A stretch of 25,891 nucleotides of DNA from a virus, in IMG/VR virus record IMGVR_UViG_3300047121_000100, positions 1 through 25,891 of that record, one strand, 5' to 3'. Within the stretch, counting starts at the first letter, position 1; each line of letters starts with the position of its first letter. Positions 1 to 7,073 of the stretch are shown here, in pieces. The position numbers and the translations under genes are program-made. Under the pieces are notes generated by a model. The model searched no databases. It saw only the letters and a program-made list of their open reading frames with translations, and had not been told where the DNA came from.

Positions 1-879
1 GTTGAGCCTATCCTGAACGAGTGCTTCGACGGAGTCTATGATCAGCGTGCCGATGAGTGGTCGCGAGTCTTCCGCGAGCAGAACGGCATCCCCCGCAACT
101 ACCACGAGGAACCCGTCTTGTACGGTTTTGGTTTGGCACCGTTGCTCCCCGACGGCAGCCCCGTAACCTATCAACAGGGCGGCGTGTTGTTCCTGAAGCG
201 TTACGTTTACTCGGTGTACGGTCTAGCCTTCGCGTTGACGAAAGTCCTTGTCGAAGACGGCGACCACATCCGCATCGGGTCGGTGTACGCTCGGCACCTT
301 GCGCAGTCTTTGGTCGAGACCAAAGAAACCCTGTGTGCCAACGTGCTGAACAACGCCTTCACGGGCGGGCAGTACGCCGGCGGTGACGGTGTGGCGCTGA
401 ACAGCGCTTCGCACCCAATCGTGAACGGCACAGTGAGCAACCTCCTCACCACAGCGGCCAACCTCAGCCAGACCTCCCTTGAGCAGATGCTCATTCAGGT
501 GCGTCAGGCGGTTGACAACAACGGCAAAAAGATTCGCCTCGTGCCACGACAGCTCGTCGTCGCCCCAGGCAACATCTTCCAAGCCGAAGTGTTGCTCAAG
601 AGTGTGCTGCGTGCCGGTCAAGCCAACAACGACATCAACCCAGTCAAATCTATCGGTTTGCTCGATGAAGGTGCTGCGGTTCTGTCGCGTTTGACCAGCT
701 CGACCGCATGGTGGGTGCAGACCGACACGCCCGAAGGTATGAAGCTCATGATGCGTCGCGGCCTTGAAAAGACCATGGAAGGTGATTTCGAAACCGACTC
801 CATGCGCTACAAGGCCACCGAGCGTTACGATGTGGGCTTTACCGATTGGCGCGCAATGTACGGCACGCCCGGAGTCTAA
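1..879 (+). CDS. Major capsid protein, HK97-fold / Mu gpT-like (5' partial)
   Basis: The frame is open from base 1, so the gene begins upstream and 292 C-terminal residues are visible. A TTG at 118 lies inside the coding frame and is not the start. The product fits the main head subunit that builds the icosahedral shell. Features I recognise from phage major capsid / Mu gpT-like subunits are the middle run 'HPIVNGTVSNLLTTAANLS', then 'LVPRQLVVAPGNIFQAE', 'NDINPVKSIGLLDEG', and the C-terminal 'MEGDFETDSMRYKATERYD' followed by VGFTDWRAMYGTPG. This C-terminal part is the P-domain and final beta strand of the HK97 fold. No protease or scaffold is visible; they would lie to the left, with portal and terminase. 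The following GC hairpin may separate this highly expressed gene from those downstream. The family call is from recall and is fairly secure. Confidence 0.9.
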   Translation, partial: VEPILNECFDGVYDQRADEWSRVFREQNGIPRNYHEEPVLYGFGLAPLLPDGSPVTYQQGGVLFLKRYVYSVYGLAFALTKVLVEDGDHIRIGSVYARHLAQSLVETKETLCANVLNNAFTGGQYAGGDGVALNSASHPIVNGTVSNLLTTAANLSQTSLEQMLIQVRQAVDNNGKKIRLVPRQLVVAPGNIFQAEVLLKSVLRAGQANNDINPVKSIGLLDEGAAVLSRLTSSTAWWVQTDTPEGMKLMMRRGLEKTMEGDFETDSMRYKATERYDVGFTDWRAMYGTPGV

Positions 880-887
880 GGAAACCA

Positions 888-903
888 GGGGGCTGCGGCC
901 CCC
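888..903 (+). terminator. GC-rich hairpin after capsid gene (attenuator-like)
   Basis: A perfect 6-bp stem, GGGGGC/GCCCCC, with a TGCG loop lies 8 bases after the capsid stop codon. It is followed by GCTTTAT, which is only a short T run. It looks like a weak Rho-independent terminator or a 3' stabiliser that tapers transcription between the capsid gene and the next gene. Strength is not known from sequence alone. Confidence 0.55.
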
Positions 904-922
904 GCTTTATAGGAGTTAAAGT

Positions 923-1606
923 ATGACTACGACTCGGTTTCCTAATGGGGTCACCAACGTGGGTGAGCAGTCGCTGTTTGCTGAGCTAGGCCAGCCCGCA
1001 GCCACGCTGTATCACACCTACTTTGAGGACTTCGACTACTACACGGCGGCCGACTGGACCGTTACAGAGACGCAGGCCGGCGCAACCCAAGCGCTCACTG
1101 ACGGTGATGGGGGTCTGTTGCTCATCACTAACACCGCTGCTGATAACGACCTTGTGTCGTTGCAGAAAGTCGGTGAGTCGTTCCGGTTCGCTAGTGGTAA
1201 ACCGCTGTTCTTTGAGGCTCGTTTCAAAGTTAGTGATGCCACGCAGTCGGATGTTGTCATTGGTCTGCAGATCACCGACACCACCCCGCTTGACGTGACT
1301 GACGGTGTGTTCTTTATCAAAGCCGATGGGGCTGCGACGGTTGATTTCCTTGTTGAGAAAAACAACACGGCAACCACCGCGAGCGCCGTAGCCACGATGG
1401 CAAATGACACCTTCATCCGTCTTGGGTTTTACTATGACGGGATTTCGGCGGTGCAGTACTTTGTGAATGGCTCAATCGCTGGCAGTTCGGTAACTACCAA
1501 CCTGCCCGACGATGAGGACATGACCATCACCATCGCGATCCAGAACGGTGAAGCCGTCGCCAAGACCATGACCGTGGACTATGTCTATGTAGCCAAGGAG
1601 CGCTAA
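923..1606 (+). CDS. Beta-rich capsid-associated structural protein (LamG-like?)
   Basis: This is a 227-residue protein with an AGGAG ribosome site at 911-915, seven bases before the ATG. It has no membrane segment or signal peptide. The composition is Thr/Ala/Asp-rich with alternating hydrophobic strands. Runs such as FFEARFKVSDATQSDVVIGL, FIRLGFYYDGISAVQYFVNG and MTVDYVYVAKE resemble the concanavalin/LamG jelly-roll pattern in which a surface strand pair is followed by 'vyvNG'. Its place directly after the major capsid gene suggests a head decoration or other virion structural protein (inference from order). I do not recognise a named family. An alternative is a minor head-completion protein. 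It is short for a fibre and has no collagen or Gly repeats. Confidence 0.6.
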   Translation: MTTTRFPNGVTNVGEQSLFAELGQPAATLYHTYFEDFDYYTAADWTVTETQAGATQALTDGDGGLLLITNTAADNDLVSLQKVGESFRFASGKPLFFEARFKVSDATQSDVVIGLQITDTTPLDVTDGVFFIKADGAATVDFLVEKNNTATTASAVATMANDTFIRLGFYYDGISAVQYFVNGSIAGSSVTTNLPDDEDMTITIAIQNGEAVAKTMTVDYVYVAKER

Positions 1607-1608
1607 TC

Positions 1609-2433
1609 ATGGGACAGTTTAAACCGATGGTTAAAATGATGACCACCGAGCCTTCAGTGATTTTGAAACTGAAGAAAGGCGGTTCGGTCAAAGCGCCCAA
1701 GAAGATGATGGACGGTGGGGTGATGAGGGGTCTGGCGGCTGCGCCCGCGCCCGGTGCTCGAGGCGGGATGCCTCCGGCGGTGGCCCCTGCGCGTCCTTCG
1801 ATGGCTGCGCGCCGCAAAGCTATGATGGCTCGCCCGATGATGAAAGAGGGTGGCGAGAGCAAAGCTGAGCATGCCGCCGAGATGAAGAAGATGATGGGCA
1901 CCGAGGCTAAGCTCAAAAAGCATGCTTCGATGCCCGCTTCTAAAGCTCACAAGGGGCTGAAGACGGGCGGCGTGGTGATGGGTCAGGCAGGGTTCAAAGA
2001 AGGCGGAGTAATTGGCGTAGCGGCCTCTGAAAAGGGAGCTAAGGGTTATGTCAAGACCAAGATGGACACTGCTTCAGGCGAGCATCACACTCCGAAGAAG
2101 ACTGGCGACGTGGCAATGGGCAAACCCGGCGGTTACAAGCACGGCGGGAGCCCCAAGTACGCTAAAGGTGGCGGAGTCGAAGGCAATGTTTCGACGTCCA
2201 AACCCGGCCCAACCAACACCACCACTGGCGAAGTGAAGAAAGGCAACGCCGGGGGCTTTAAGAAAGGCGGTGCCCTGGGAAAGCGTTATGCTACGGGGGG
2301 TCTAGTCGATAGCGGACGTCCCGTAGCGATGCCTCGGCACCCGGTGTCAAAACCCGTGGCTAATGACCTGCAGTCCGGAACCTTCAAAAAGGGTGGCGGA
2401 GTGTACAAAAAGGCCTACGGCGGCGCGTGCTGA
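1609..2433 (+). CDS. Lys/Met/Gly-rich repeat protein of unknown function
   Basis: A 274-residue low-complexity, strongly basic protein with AAGGAG at 1595-1600 eight bases before ATG. The first ~110 residues are rich in Lys, Met, Ala and Pro (for example KKMMDGG, AAAPAPGARGG, RKAMMARPMM). The rest repeats a loose unit ending in Lys-x-Gly-Gly: 'GVVMGQAGFKEGG', 'GDVAMGKPGGYKHGG', 'GEVKKGNAGGFKKGG', 'GTFKKGGGVYKKAYGG'. It ends in cysteine. No enzyme motif, signal peptide or membrane helix is visible. Coding between the capsid genes and the small virion genes suggests a virion-associated or DNA-contacting protein, but that is inference only. Similar KxGG tails also occur in the 135-residue protein at 3602 (AKGGEP) and in the internal protein at 20904 (KAEGGTVGYQAGG). 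Confidence 0.65.
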   Translation: MGQFKPMVKMMTTEPSVILKLKKGGSVKAPKKMMDGGVMRGLAAAPAPGARGGMPPAVAPARPSMAARRKAMMARPMMKEGGESKAEHAAEMKKMMGTEAKLKKHASMPASKAHKGLKTGGVVMGQAGFKEGGVIGVAASEKGAKGYVKTKMDTASGEHHTPKKTGDVAMGKPGGYKHGGSPKYAKGGGVEGNVSTSKPGPTNTTTGEVKKGNAGGFKKGGALGKRYATGGLVDSGRPVAMPRHPVSKPVANDLQSGTFKKGGGVYKKAYGGAC

Positions 2434-2438
2434 AACGG

Positions 2439-2464
2439 CGGGGGCTTCGGCCCTCGCTCATTTT
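2439..2464 (+). terminator. Rho-independent terminator-like hairpin (UUCG loop)
   Basis: A 7-bp stem, CGGGGGC pairing with GCCCTCG (one G-T pair), closes a TTCG tetraloop and is followed by CTCATTTT. UUCG loops are exceptionally stable and common in bacterial terminators. It sits six bases after the stop of the Lys/Gly-rich gene and immediately before the next ribosome site, so it may attenuate rather than stop transcription completely. Confidence 0.65.
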
Positions 2465-2469
2465 AAGGA
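2465..2469 (+). promoter_or_regulatory. Ribosome site that selects ATG 2476
   Basis: AAGGA lies six bases before ATG 2476 but only three before the in-frame GTG 2473. The spacing favours the ATG as the true start. Confidence 0.6.
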
Positions 2470-2475
2470 CTTGTG

Positions 2476-2778
2476 ATGAGAGTTCAATCGGTTTCAAAGA
2501 CTGGTGTCGGCTCAAGTAGCACCGTGGTCATGAATACCAATATTAGTCCGTTTAATGTGGGTTTTGGTGTGACGGTGTCAGGCACGGTTGACTACACCGT
2601 CCAGCACTCATTTGACGACCCCAGCGGTACGATTTCTACTTGGTTCAGTCATCCCACAGTAGCGGGTGAAGTTTCGGCGGCTGATGGCAACTATGCGTTC
2701 CCCGTAACGGCTATTAAACTGCTTGTTAATTCAGGCTCTGGTACGGCAACGCTTAAAATCGTTCAAGCGGGGATTTAA
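2476..2778 (+). CDS. Small beta-rich virion protein, unknown
   Basis: A 100-residue protein; I start it at ATG 2476 rather than GTG 2473 because of Shine-Dalgarno spacing. It has short alternating hydrophobic strands and many Ser/Thr/Val/Gly residues (VGFGVTVSGTVDYTVQHSFD, ISTWFSHPT, FPVTAIKLLVNSGSGTATLK). This pattern is typical of a small jelly-roll or Ig-like virion protein. From memory, similar short proteins occur near head-tail genes of uncultured aquatic phages, but I cannot name the family. Its TAA overlaps the next ATG by one base (TAATG), so the two are probably translated together. A role in the capsid or tail surface is inferred from position only. Confidence 0.6.
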   Translation: MRVQSVSKTGVGSSSTVVMNTNISPFNVGFGVTVSGTVDYTVQHSFDDPSGTISTWFSHPTVAGEVSAADGNYAFPVTAIKLLVNSGSGTATLKIVQAGI

Positions 2779-3017
2779 TGGCTCCTGTCGGCTACTCAAG
2801 CGTTGCCGATCAAGCCAACACCTCAGACGGTTTTGCGTTAGGCGTTGGTGCCCAGAATGTCATCGGAGGCACGGACTACGGACTTGATGTTGGTGATAAT
2901 GGTGTGGTTGACACTTACGGCACCATTCCGCCAACTACGTTTTATATTCTGGATGAGACAACGCCAGGGTATGTGCTGCAAGAAGACAGCAGCAAAATTG
3001 TTTTGGAGCAATCATAA
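2778..3017 (+). CDS. Small acidic virion-region protein, unknown
   Basis: A 79-residue acidic protein coupled at both ends by TAATG overlaps (2776-2780 and 3015-3019). It contains Gly/Asp-rich turns (GVGAQNVIGGTDYGLDVGDN) and a C-terminal segment, TTFYILDETTPGYVLQED, with an xYxLxE-type beta hairpin repeated as 'YILDE' and 'YVLQED'. No cysteine, membrane segment or enzyme motif is present. The tight coupling says it is expressed with its neighbours, which are virion proteins. It could be a small fibre or decoration subunit, but the sequence does not decide this. Confidence 0.5.
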   Translation: MAPVGYSSVADQANTSDGFALGVGAQNVIGGTDYGLDVGDNGVVDTYGTIPPTTFYILDETTPGYVLQEDSSKIVLEQS

Positions 3018-3601
3018 TGGCCGACCAGAAAATTAGCGCAATGCCAGCAGCCGCAACGCTGACGGGTGCAGAGCTTGTGCCGTTAGTGCAAAGTGGCGCG
3101 AATGTGCAATCAACCATCGGTGATTTGCGTGCGTTTGGCGCGGCTTATGGCGGCTTTAGCAGCACCCTAGATCAGACGGGAAGCACCACCGCTGGCACGG
3201 CCATGACTTGCAACACTACGGATATTACCGATGGCATTACCCTGGTTAGCAATAGCCGTTTTACGGTGCCCGATGACGGCATTTATAACTTTCAATTTAG
3301 CGCCCAGTTCAAGAATGTCGCTAACGAGCAGCACATTGTCACAATTTGGATAAAGGTCAACGGTTCAGATCTTGCCAACTCATCAACGCAAGTTACGGTG
3401 CCAGCGCGTAAGAATGCGGGCATCTTTGGTTTTGCGGTGGCCGCCTGGAACTTTTACTTAGATTTGAACGCCACTAATTATGTGCAGTTGTTTTGGCTGC
3501 CTGAATCGACGGATGTAACGCTTGAGGCATTGCCATTGAGTGTGACGCCTGCGTACCCGGCCATCCCTTCGTTGATTGTTACAATGGGGCAGATAGCTTA
3601 A
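3017..3601 (+). CDS. Fibre/decoration-type structural protein with C1q/TNF-like C-terminus
   Basis: A 194-residue protein. Residues 1-36 form a module, MADQKISAMPAAATLTGAEL followed by VPLVQSGANVQSTIG, that I recognise from many phage fibre proteins. The same module starts the collagen-like fibre at 5427 (LTGTELVPIVQNGG). Residues ~45-194 have a jelly-roll pattern, with 'DGIYNFQFSAQFKN', 'QHIVTIWIKVNGSDL', 'FGFAVAAWNFYLDLNATNYV' and 'QLFWLPESTDVTLEAL'. This resembles trimeric C1q/TNF-like heads, where 'G-Y-F-A..v....w..vNG' and 'l..gd.v.l.w' are typical. The likely role is a trimeric surface knob or short fibre anchored by the shared N-terminus. The start is ATG, overlapping the previous stop. 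The exact fold is inferred; the structural role is moderately secure. Confidence 0.65.
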   Translation: MADQKISAMPAAATLTGAELVPLVQSGANVQSTIGDLRAFGAAYGGFSSTLDQTGSTTAGTAMTCNTTDITDGITLVSNSRFTVPDDGIYNFQFSAQFKNVANEQHIVTIWIKVNGSDLANSSTQVTVPARKNAGIFGFAVAAWNFYLDLNATNYVQLFWLPESTDVTLEALPLSVTPAYPAIPSLIVTMGQIA

Positions 3602-4009
3602 ATGCCTGCCAAGACTAAAGCGCAGTTCCGGCTTATGAAAGCAGCCGAGAACAACCCCAAGTTTGCAAAGAAGGTCGGCATTCGGCCTGACGTGGCCGCC
3701 GAATTCACTGAATCTAATGTGAAGGGGAAAAAGTATGCTCGACTCCCTGAAAAAATGGCTAAAGGCGGCGAGCCGAACCTTTCGATTGGCCGTGGTGAAA
3801 AGTTACCGGCGTCTCAAGGCGCGGGTTTTACGGCGAAAGGCCGCGCCAAGTACAACCGAGCCACCGGCTCAAACCTAAAGGCTCCTCAGCCCGAGGGCGG
3901 TCCACGGCGCGATTCATTTTGCGCTCGAATGGGCCCAGTAGCGCGGAAGTCTGATCGCGGGTCACGTGCACGGGCCTCAATGAAACGCTGGAACTGTCCA
4001 GGGTGGTGA
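3602..4009 (+). CDS. Conserved phage protein, DUF6321-like
   Basis: A 135-residue very basic protein starting directly after the previous stop. The N-terminus, MPAKTKAQFRLMKAAENN, has the 'sKAQFRLMKA' pattern found in small phage proteins. The C-terminal half carries 'GRAKYNRATGSNLKAPQPEG' followed by GPRRDSFCARMGPV, and ends ASMKRWNCPGW. I recall this block as highly conserved in many phages and as the signature of a domain of unknown function (DUF6321). Two Cys residues (in FCARM and WNC) and many Arg/Lys residues suggest a nucleic-acid or structural contact, though no function is established to my knowledge. Neighbours are virion proteins, with the head-tail adaptor directly downstream. 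The family label is from memory; the conserved block is clear. Confidence 0.7.
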   Translation: MPAKTKAQFRLMKAAENNPKFAKKVGIRPDVAAEFTESNVKGKKYARLPEKMAKGGEPNLSIGRGEKLPASQGAGFTAKGRAKYNRATGSNLKAPQPEGGPRRDSFCARMGPVARKSDRGSRARASMKRWNCPGW

Positions 4010-4013
4010 ACGA

Positions 4014-5084
4014 ATGGCATACTCAGACACTTACGGTCAGGTTTATAGCGTTCAGACGCTGATTGATCATGCTGCTCGGCGGTGCGGAAAGTTAGCCGAA
4101 GAACTCACCAGTGAGCAGCTGGTCACAGCGCGAGAGTCGCTCGGGTTTGTTTTAACTAATTTGATAAATATCGGCATTCAGTACTGGGCTATCAGAAAGG
4201 AAGTCATCGGTCTCACCCCTGACAAGTACATTTACACGCTGCCCGTTGGGGCCAATGACGTGCTCAACGCGTTGTATCGCACTATGAACCGCCCCACGGG
4301 TAGTTATAGCACTTCGGCCGGAGGCACGGTATACTACGTGGCTGATGATGACGTCGACACCTACTGTCAGCAGACGAGCGCGAATGGTAATATTACGGTC
4401 GATTTTGGCACAGACAACCCGGTTTATGCGGGATCTATTGGTGTGCTACCCTATGTTTCTGGTGGTGGAAGTGCAACATGGACTTTCACCCTTCAGTATT
4501 CCACAGACGGCATCACTTATAACACGTTGGAAGACGTCGGAACGGTAGTTGTGACTGACAACCAATGGTTGTGGTATGACATTGACCCCGGTCAGACGGT
4601 TCGTTTTTACCGCATTCAGGCCTCAGGGGGTACAACTTTGGCGTTGCGTGAGTGGTACGTGGGTAACAACAGTCGCGAAATCACGATGTCGCGTCTGAAT
4701 CGTGATGATTACACTAATTTACCTAACAAGAACTTCACCGCCAATCAACCTTATCAGTTCTGGTTCAACCGGACCATTCCACAACCTGAAATTTACCTTT
4801 GGCCTGCGCCTTCCGACCCGTTTGTGCAGATGACCGTGTGGTATTCTAAGCAGATCATGGATGTGGGTGATCTTTCAGACGAGTTACAAATCCCTCAGAG
4901 GTGGTACCTCGCCACGTTGGCTATGCTTAGCCATCAGTTGTCGCTCGAACTACCCGCAGTCCCCCTCGACCGCGTTCAGTATCTTGAAACGCAAGCCGAA
5001 AAGTATTTAAATCTAGCCGAGCAAGAAGAACGCGACCGTTCTCCTATTTACTTCGCGCCGAATATTTCGGTATACACCGCGTAA
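4014..5084 (+). CDS. Head-tail adaptor / tail accessory factor (P22 gp4-like) with inserted discoidin-like domain
   Basis: A 356-residue protein. The helical N-terminus (residues 1-90) has the pattern TLIDHAARRCGKLAEELTSE, ...GIQYWAIRKE..., YIYTLPVGANDVLNALYRT. The C-terminal part (about 221-356) has ITMSRLNRDDYTNLPNKNF, QPYQFWFNRT..PEIYLWPAPSD, and a helical end rich in AxLSxQLSLELP. I recognise this 'R.....DY..LP.K....P..FW.dR....p.iyLWP.P' signature in podophage head-tail adaptors that close the portal channel (P22 gp4-type). Residues about 92-220 form an insertion with 'YYVADDDVDTYCQQTSANG', 'STDGITYNTLEDVG' and 'RFYRIQASGGTTLALREWYV', which resembles discoidin/F5-8C carbohydrate-binding domains. 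The start is at ATG 4014, after a GGTGG purine run. The insertion is unusual for a connector protein and may face outward. The adaptor call is moderately secure; the inserted fold is inferred. Confidence 0.7.
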   Translation: MAYSDTYGQVYSVQTLIDHAARRCGKLAEELTSEQLVTARESLGFVLTNLINIGIQYWAIRKEVIGLTPDKYIYTLPVGANDVLNALYRTMNRPTGSYSTSAGGTVYYVADDDVDTYCQQTSANGNITVDFGTDNPVYAGSIGVLPYVSGGGSATWTFTLQYSTDGITYNTLEDVGTVVVTDNQWLWYDIDPGQTVRFYRIQASGGTTLALREWYVGNNSREITMSRLNRDDYTNLPNKNFTANQPYQFWFNRTIPQPEIYLWPAPSDPFVQMTVWYSKQIMDVGDLSDELQIPQRWYLATLAMLSHQLSLELPAVPLDRVQYLETQAEKYLNLAEQEERDRSPIYFAPNISVYTA

Positions 5085-5085
5085 C

Positions 5086-5427
5086 ATGTCTATTTTCTTA
5101 GACACCACTGGGTATGCTTCGCTGGCGATTGCGATCTGTGATCGTTGCCGGATGAAGCGCCCTTATTCGGTGTTGATGAATGACCCGAACTTTGCAGGTC
5201 TGAGAGTTTGCAACGAAGGTTGTGCGGATCAAAAAGACCCTTACCGGCTTCCGGCGCGACAGACCGAGCGAATCAACTTGCGTTTTCCTCGACCTGATGT
5301 TTCAGTGGCTGCGATTCAAAATAATTTGGTGCTGAACGATCAACAGAGTATAATTCTATCAACAGAAGGCAACACCAATCTCATTGAGAATGATGGAAAC
5401 CTTGACGGAATAGCGATCTCACCATAA
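5086..5427 (+). CDS. Small zinc-ribbon phage protein
   Basis: A 113-residue protein with four cysteines spaced as a zinc ribbon: C18-x2-C21 and C42-x3-C46, in 'CDRCRMKRPYSVL' and 'GLRVCNEGCADQKDPYR'. I recall a common short phage protein with 'CDRCGFRYPLSEL', 'GLRVC' and a following 'DP..P', often lying beside head-tail adaptors. The ribbon here is a variant with C-x3-C in the second half. Residues ~47-113 are an acidic/neutral tail without clear motifs (PRPDVSVAAIQNN, LSTEGNTNLIEN). Function is unknown; metal binding is inferred from cysteine spacing. One base separates it from the adaptor gene, and its TAA overlaps the next ATG, so it belongs to the same operon. Confidence 0.7.
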   Translation: MSIFLDTTGYASLAIAICDRCRMKRPYSVLMNDPNFAGLRVCNEGCADQKDPYRLPARQTERINLRFPRPDVSVAAIQNNLVLNDQQSIILSTEGNTNLIENDGNLDGIAISP

Positions 5428-7064
5428 TGGCTAATCAGACGATCACCCAGCTTCCGACCGCTCAGCCGTTGACTGGCACTGAGCTTGTACCCATTGTTCA
5501 GAATGGGGGTACGGTCAAGACGACCACGGGCGCTATATCAGCCATTTCAGGCGGTGGTGGCGGCAGTGGCGTATCGGGCTATTCAGGATTCTCTGGCTTT
5601 TCTGGGTTCTCGGGCGATAACCCCGGCTCGAGCGGCTATTCGGGCCTGAGCGGCTATTCTGGATTGTCAGGCTACAGCGGCCTCTCAGGATACTCAGGAT
5701 CGGGCATATCGGGCTTTTCTGGCTTCTCAGGCCTTGGTCTATCAGGTTACTCAGGGCAAAGCGGCTTTTCAGGCCTTTCAGGGTTCTCTGGACTCTCAGG
5801 ATTCTCTGGCCTTTCAGGTTATTCAGGGTCTGGTGTCTCAGGCTACTCAGGCTCTGGCATTTCTGGTTACTCGGGATTCTCAGGCCTTGGTTTATCAGGG
5901 TTTTCAGGACTCTCTGGGTTTTCTGGCGGCTCAGGATTTTCCGGCCTTTCGGGATTCTCTGGTCTCTCAGGCTTTTCTGGCGCCGGCTCTGCGATTACCG
6001 TATCTGATGAAGGTATCCCGCTCACAACCAACGTCCAGTCATTTGACTTTGTAGGCGCTGGAGTAACGGCCACAGCCGTGGGCAACGCTGTAACGGTCAC
6101 TATTTCTGGCGGCGGTGGCGGCGGAACCTCAGGTTACTCAGGATTCTCTGGTTACAGCGGTTTTTCTGGCATCAGTGGTTTCTCAGGTATCAGCGGATTC
6201 TCCGGAATCAGTGGGTTCTCTGGAGCCAGTGGCTTTTCTGGAATCAGTGGATTTTCTGGAATCAGCGGCTTTTCGGGCATCGGCACCTCAGGCTTCTCAG
6301 GATTTTCTGGCGCATCAGGCTTCTCAGGGATCTCTGGCTTTTCTGGTCTTAGTGGCTTCTCAGGACTCAGTGGGTTTTCAGGTCTGAGTGGTTTTTCTGG
6401 ATTCTCTGGAATCTCTGGGTTTTCTGGTGCCGGAACATCAGGTTTCAGTGGCTTCTCAGGTTTGAGTGGATTCTCAGGATTAAGCGGATTCTCTGGACTC
6501 AGCGGCTTTTCAGGTGTTTCTGGCTTCTCAGGGGTATCGGGATACTCAGGTGCTGGAACTAATATCTCGGTATCAGACGAAGGGTCTCTCTTAACGTCTG
6601 GCGTTACGAGCTTTGACTTTGTTGGCTCAGGTGTGACCGCGTCTGCTGTAGGAACGGCTGTGACCGTGACGATTAGTGGCGGTGGCGGCGGTGGCGGTAC
6701 GGGTTACTCCACTTACACTTATACAGGCGACGGAACGACTACGAGTTTTGCCGGTGCCTCTGGCATGACGGTTAACAATGTTCTTGTCATTGAGAACGGT
6801 GTTACGCAAGTACCGACGACTGATTACACCATATCCAGTACGAACGTTGTCTTTACGACTGCACCAGCAAACGGTGTGGCTATTCAGATACGAGTTCTTG
6901 GTGGCGGTGGTGGCACGGGCGTTATTGCTGAGAATCAACAGACCATTTCCAGCAATTACTCGGTAACGGCAGCTTATAACGGCTCAAGCGTCGGCCCTGT
7001 CACGATCAATACAGGTGTTGCGGTGACTGTTGGCACAGATCAGCGTTGGTTAATTTTTGGTTAA
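5427..7064 (+). CDS. Collagen-like (Gly-X-Ser) fibre protein
   Basis: A 545-residue modular fibre. Residues 1-40 are the shared anchor module (MANQTITQLPTAQPLTGTEL...). Residues 48-187 and 236-377 are two blocks of Gly-X-Ser triplets, with X nearly always Phe, Tyr, Leu or Ile (for example GFSGLSGFSG and GYSGLSGYSG). Each block is followed by an almost identical beta segment, I190-T-V-S-D-E-G and I380-S-V-S-D-E-G, then 'FDFVG(A/S)GVTA(T/S)AVG.AVTVTISGGGG'. The two segments lie exactly 190 codons apart, so the fibre grew by block duplication. The C-terminus (~430-545) has the common phage-fibre module 'LVIENGVTQVPTTDYTISS' and a Gly-rich hinge. Gly at every third position fits a triple-helical or polyglycine-like rod, but proline is almost absent and interruptions such as GDNP and GSG occur. 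A trimeric virion fibre is the likely role, at the head or tail. Confidence 0.75.
   Translation: MANQTITQLPTAQPLTGTELVPIVQNGGTVKTTTGAISAISGGGGGSGVSGYSGFSGFSGFSGDNPGSSGYSGLSGYSGLSGYSGLSGYSGSGISGFSGFSGLGLSGYSGQSGFSGLSGFSGLSGFSGLSGYSGSGVSGYSGSGISGYSGFSGLGLSGFSGLSGFSGGSGFSGLSGFSGLSGFSGAGSAITVSDEGIPLTTNVQSFDFVGAGVTATAVGNAVTVTISGGGGGGTSGYSGFSGYSGFSGISGFSGISGFSGISGFSGASGFSGISGFSGISGFSGIGTSGFSGFSGASGFSGISGFSGLSGFSGLSGFSGLSGFSGFSGISGFSGAGTSGFSGFSGLSGFSGLSGFSGLSGFSGVSGFSGVSGYSGAGTNISVSDEGSLLTSGVTSFDFVGSGVTASAVGTAVTVTISGGGGGGGTGYSTYTYTGDGTTTSFAGASGMTVNNVLVIENGVTQVPTTDYTISSTNVVFTTAPANGVAIQIRVLGGGGGTGVIAENQQTISSNYSVTAAYNGSSVGPVTINTGVAVTVGTDQRWLIFG
5568..5987 (+). repeat. Collagen-like Gly-X-Ser repeat, block 1
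   Basis: About 140 codons of nine-base periodic Gly-(Phe/Tyr/Leu/Ile/Val)-Ser triplets. Codons vary freely (TCA, TCT, AGC, AGT; GGC, GGA, GGT, GGG), so selection keeps the protein pattern rather than the DNA. A few breaks (GDNP, GSG, GLGLS) interrupt the triplet register. Confidence 0.9.
6132..6557 (+). repeat. Collagen-like Gly-X-Ser repeat, block 2
   Basis: A second run of about 140 Gly-X-Ser triplets, again with Phe/Tyr/Ile/Leu in the X position and varied codons. It precedes the second copy of the beta segment 'SDEG...SFDFVGSG', 190 codons after the first copy. Confidence 0.9.
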
Positions 7065-7073
7065 GGATTTGAC

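Noticed and set aside
118-879. Start of the capsid gene at TTG 118
   Set aside because: The frame is open to base 1 with capsid-like protein sequence upstream, so this is an internal Leu codon.
5867-6100. Antisense PEx-rich (ENPERPENP) frame
   Set aside because: It is the complement of the Gly-X-Ser repeat and arises from its regular codons.
5568-6557. Short regularly spaced repeats resembling a CRISPR or satellite array
   Set aside because: The period is nine bases, fully in frame, and codons vary freely while the Gly-X-Ser pattern is kept. This is coding repeat, with no spacers.
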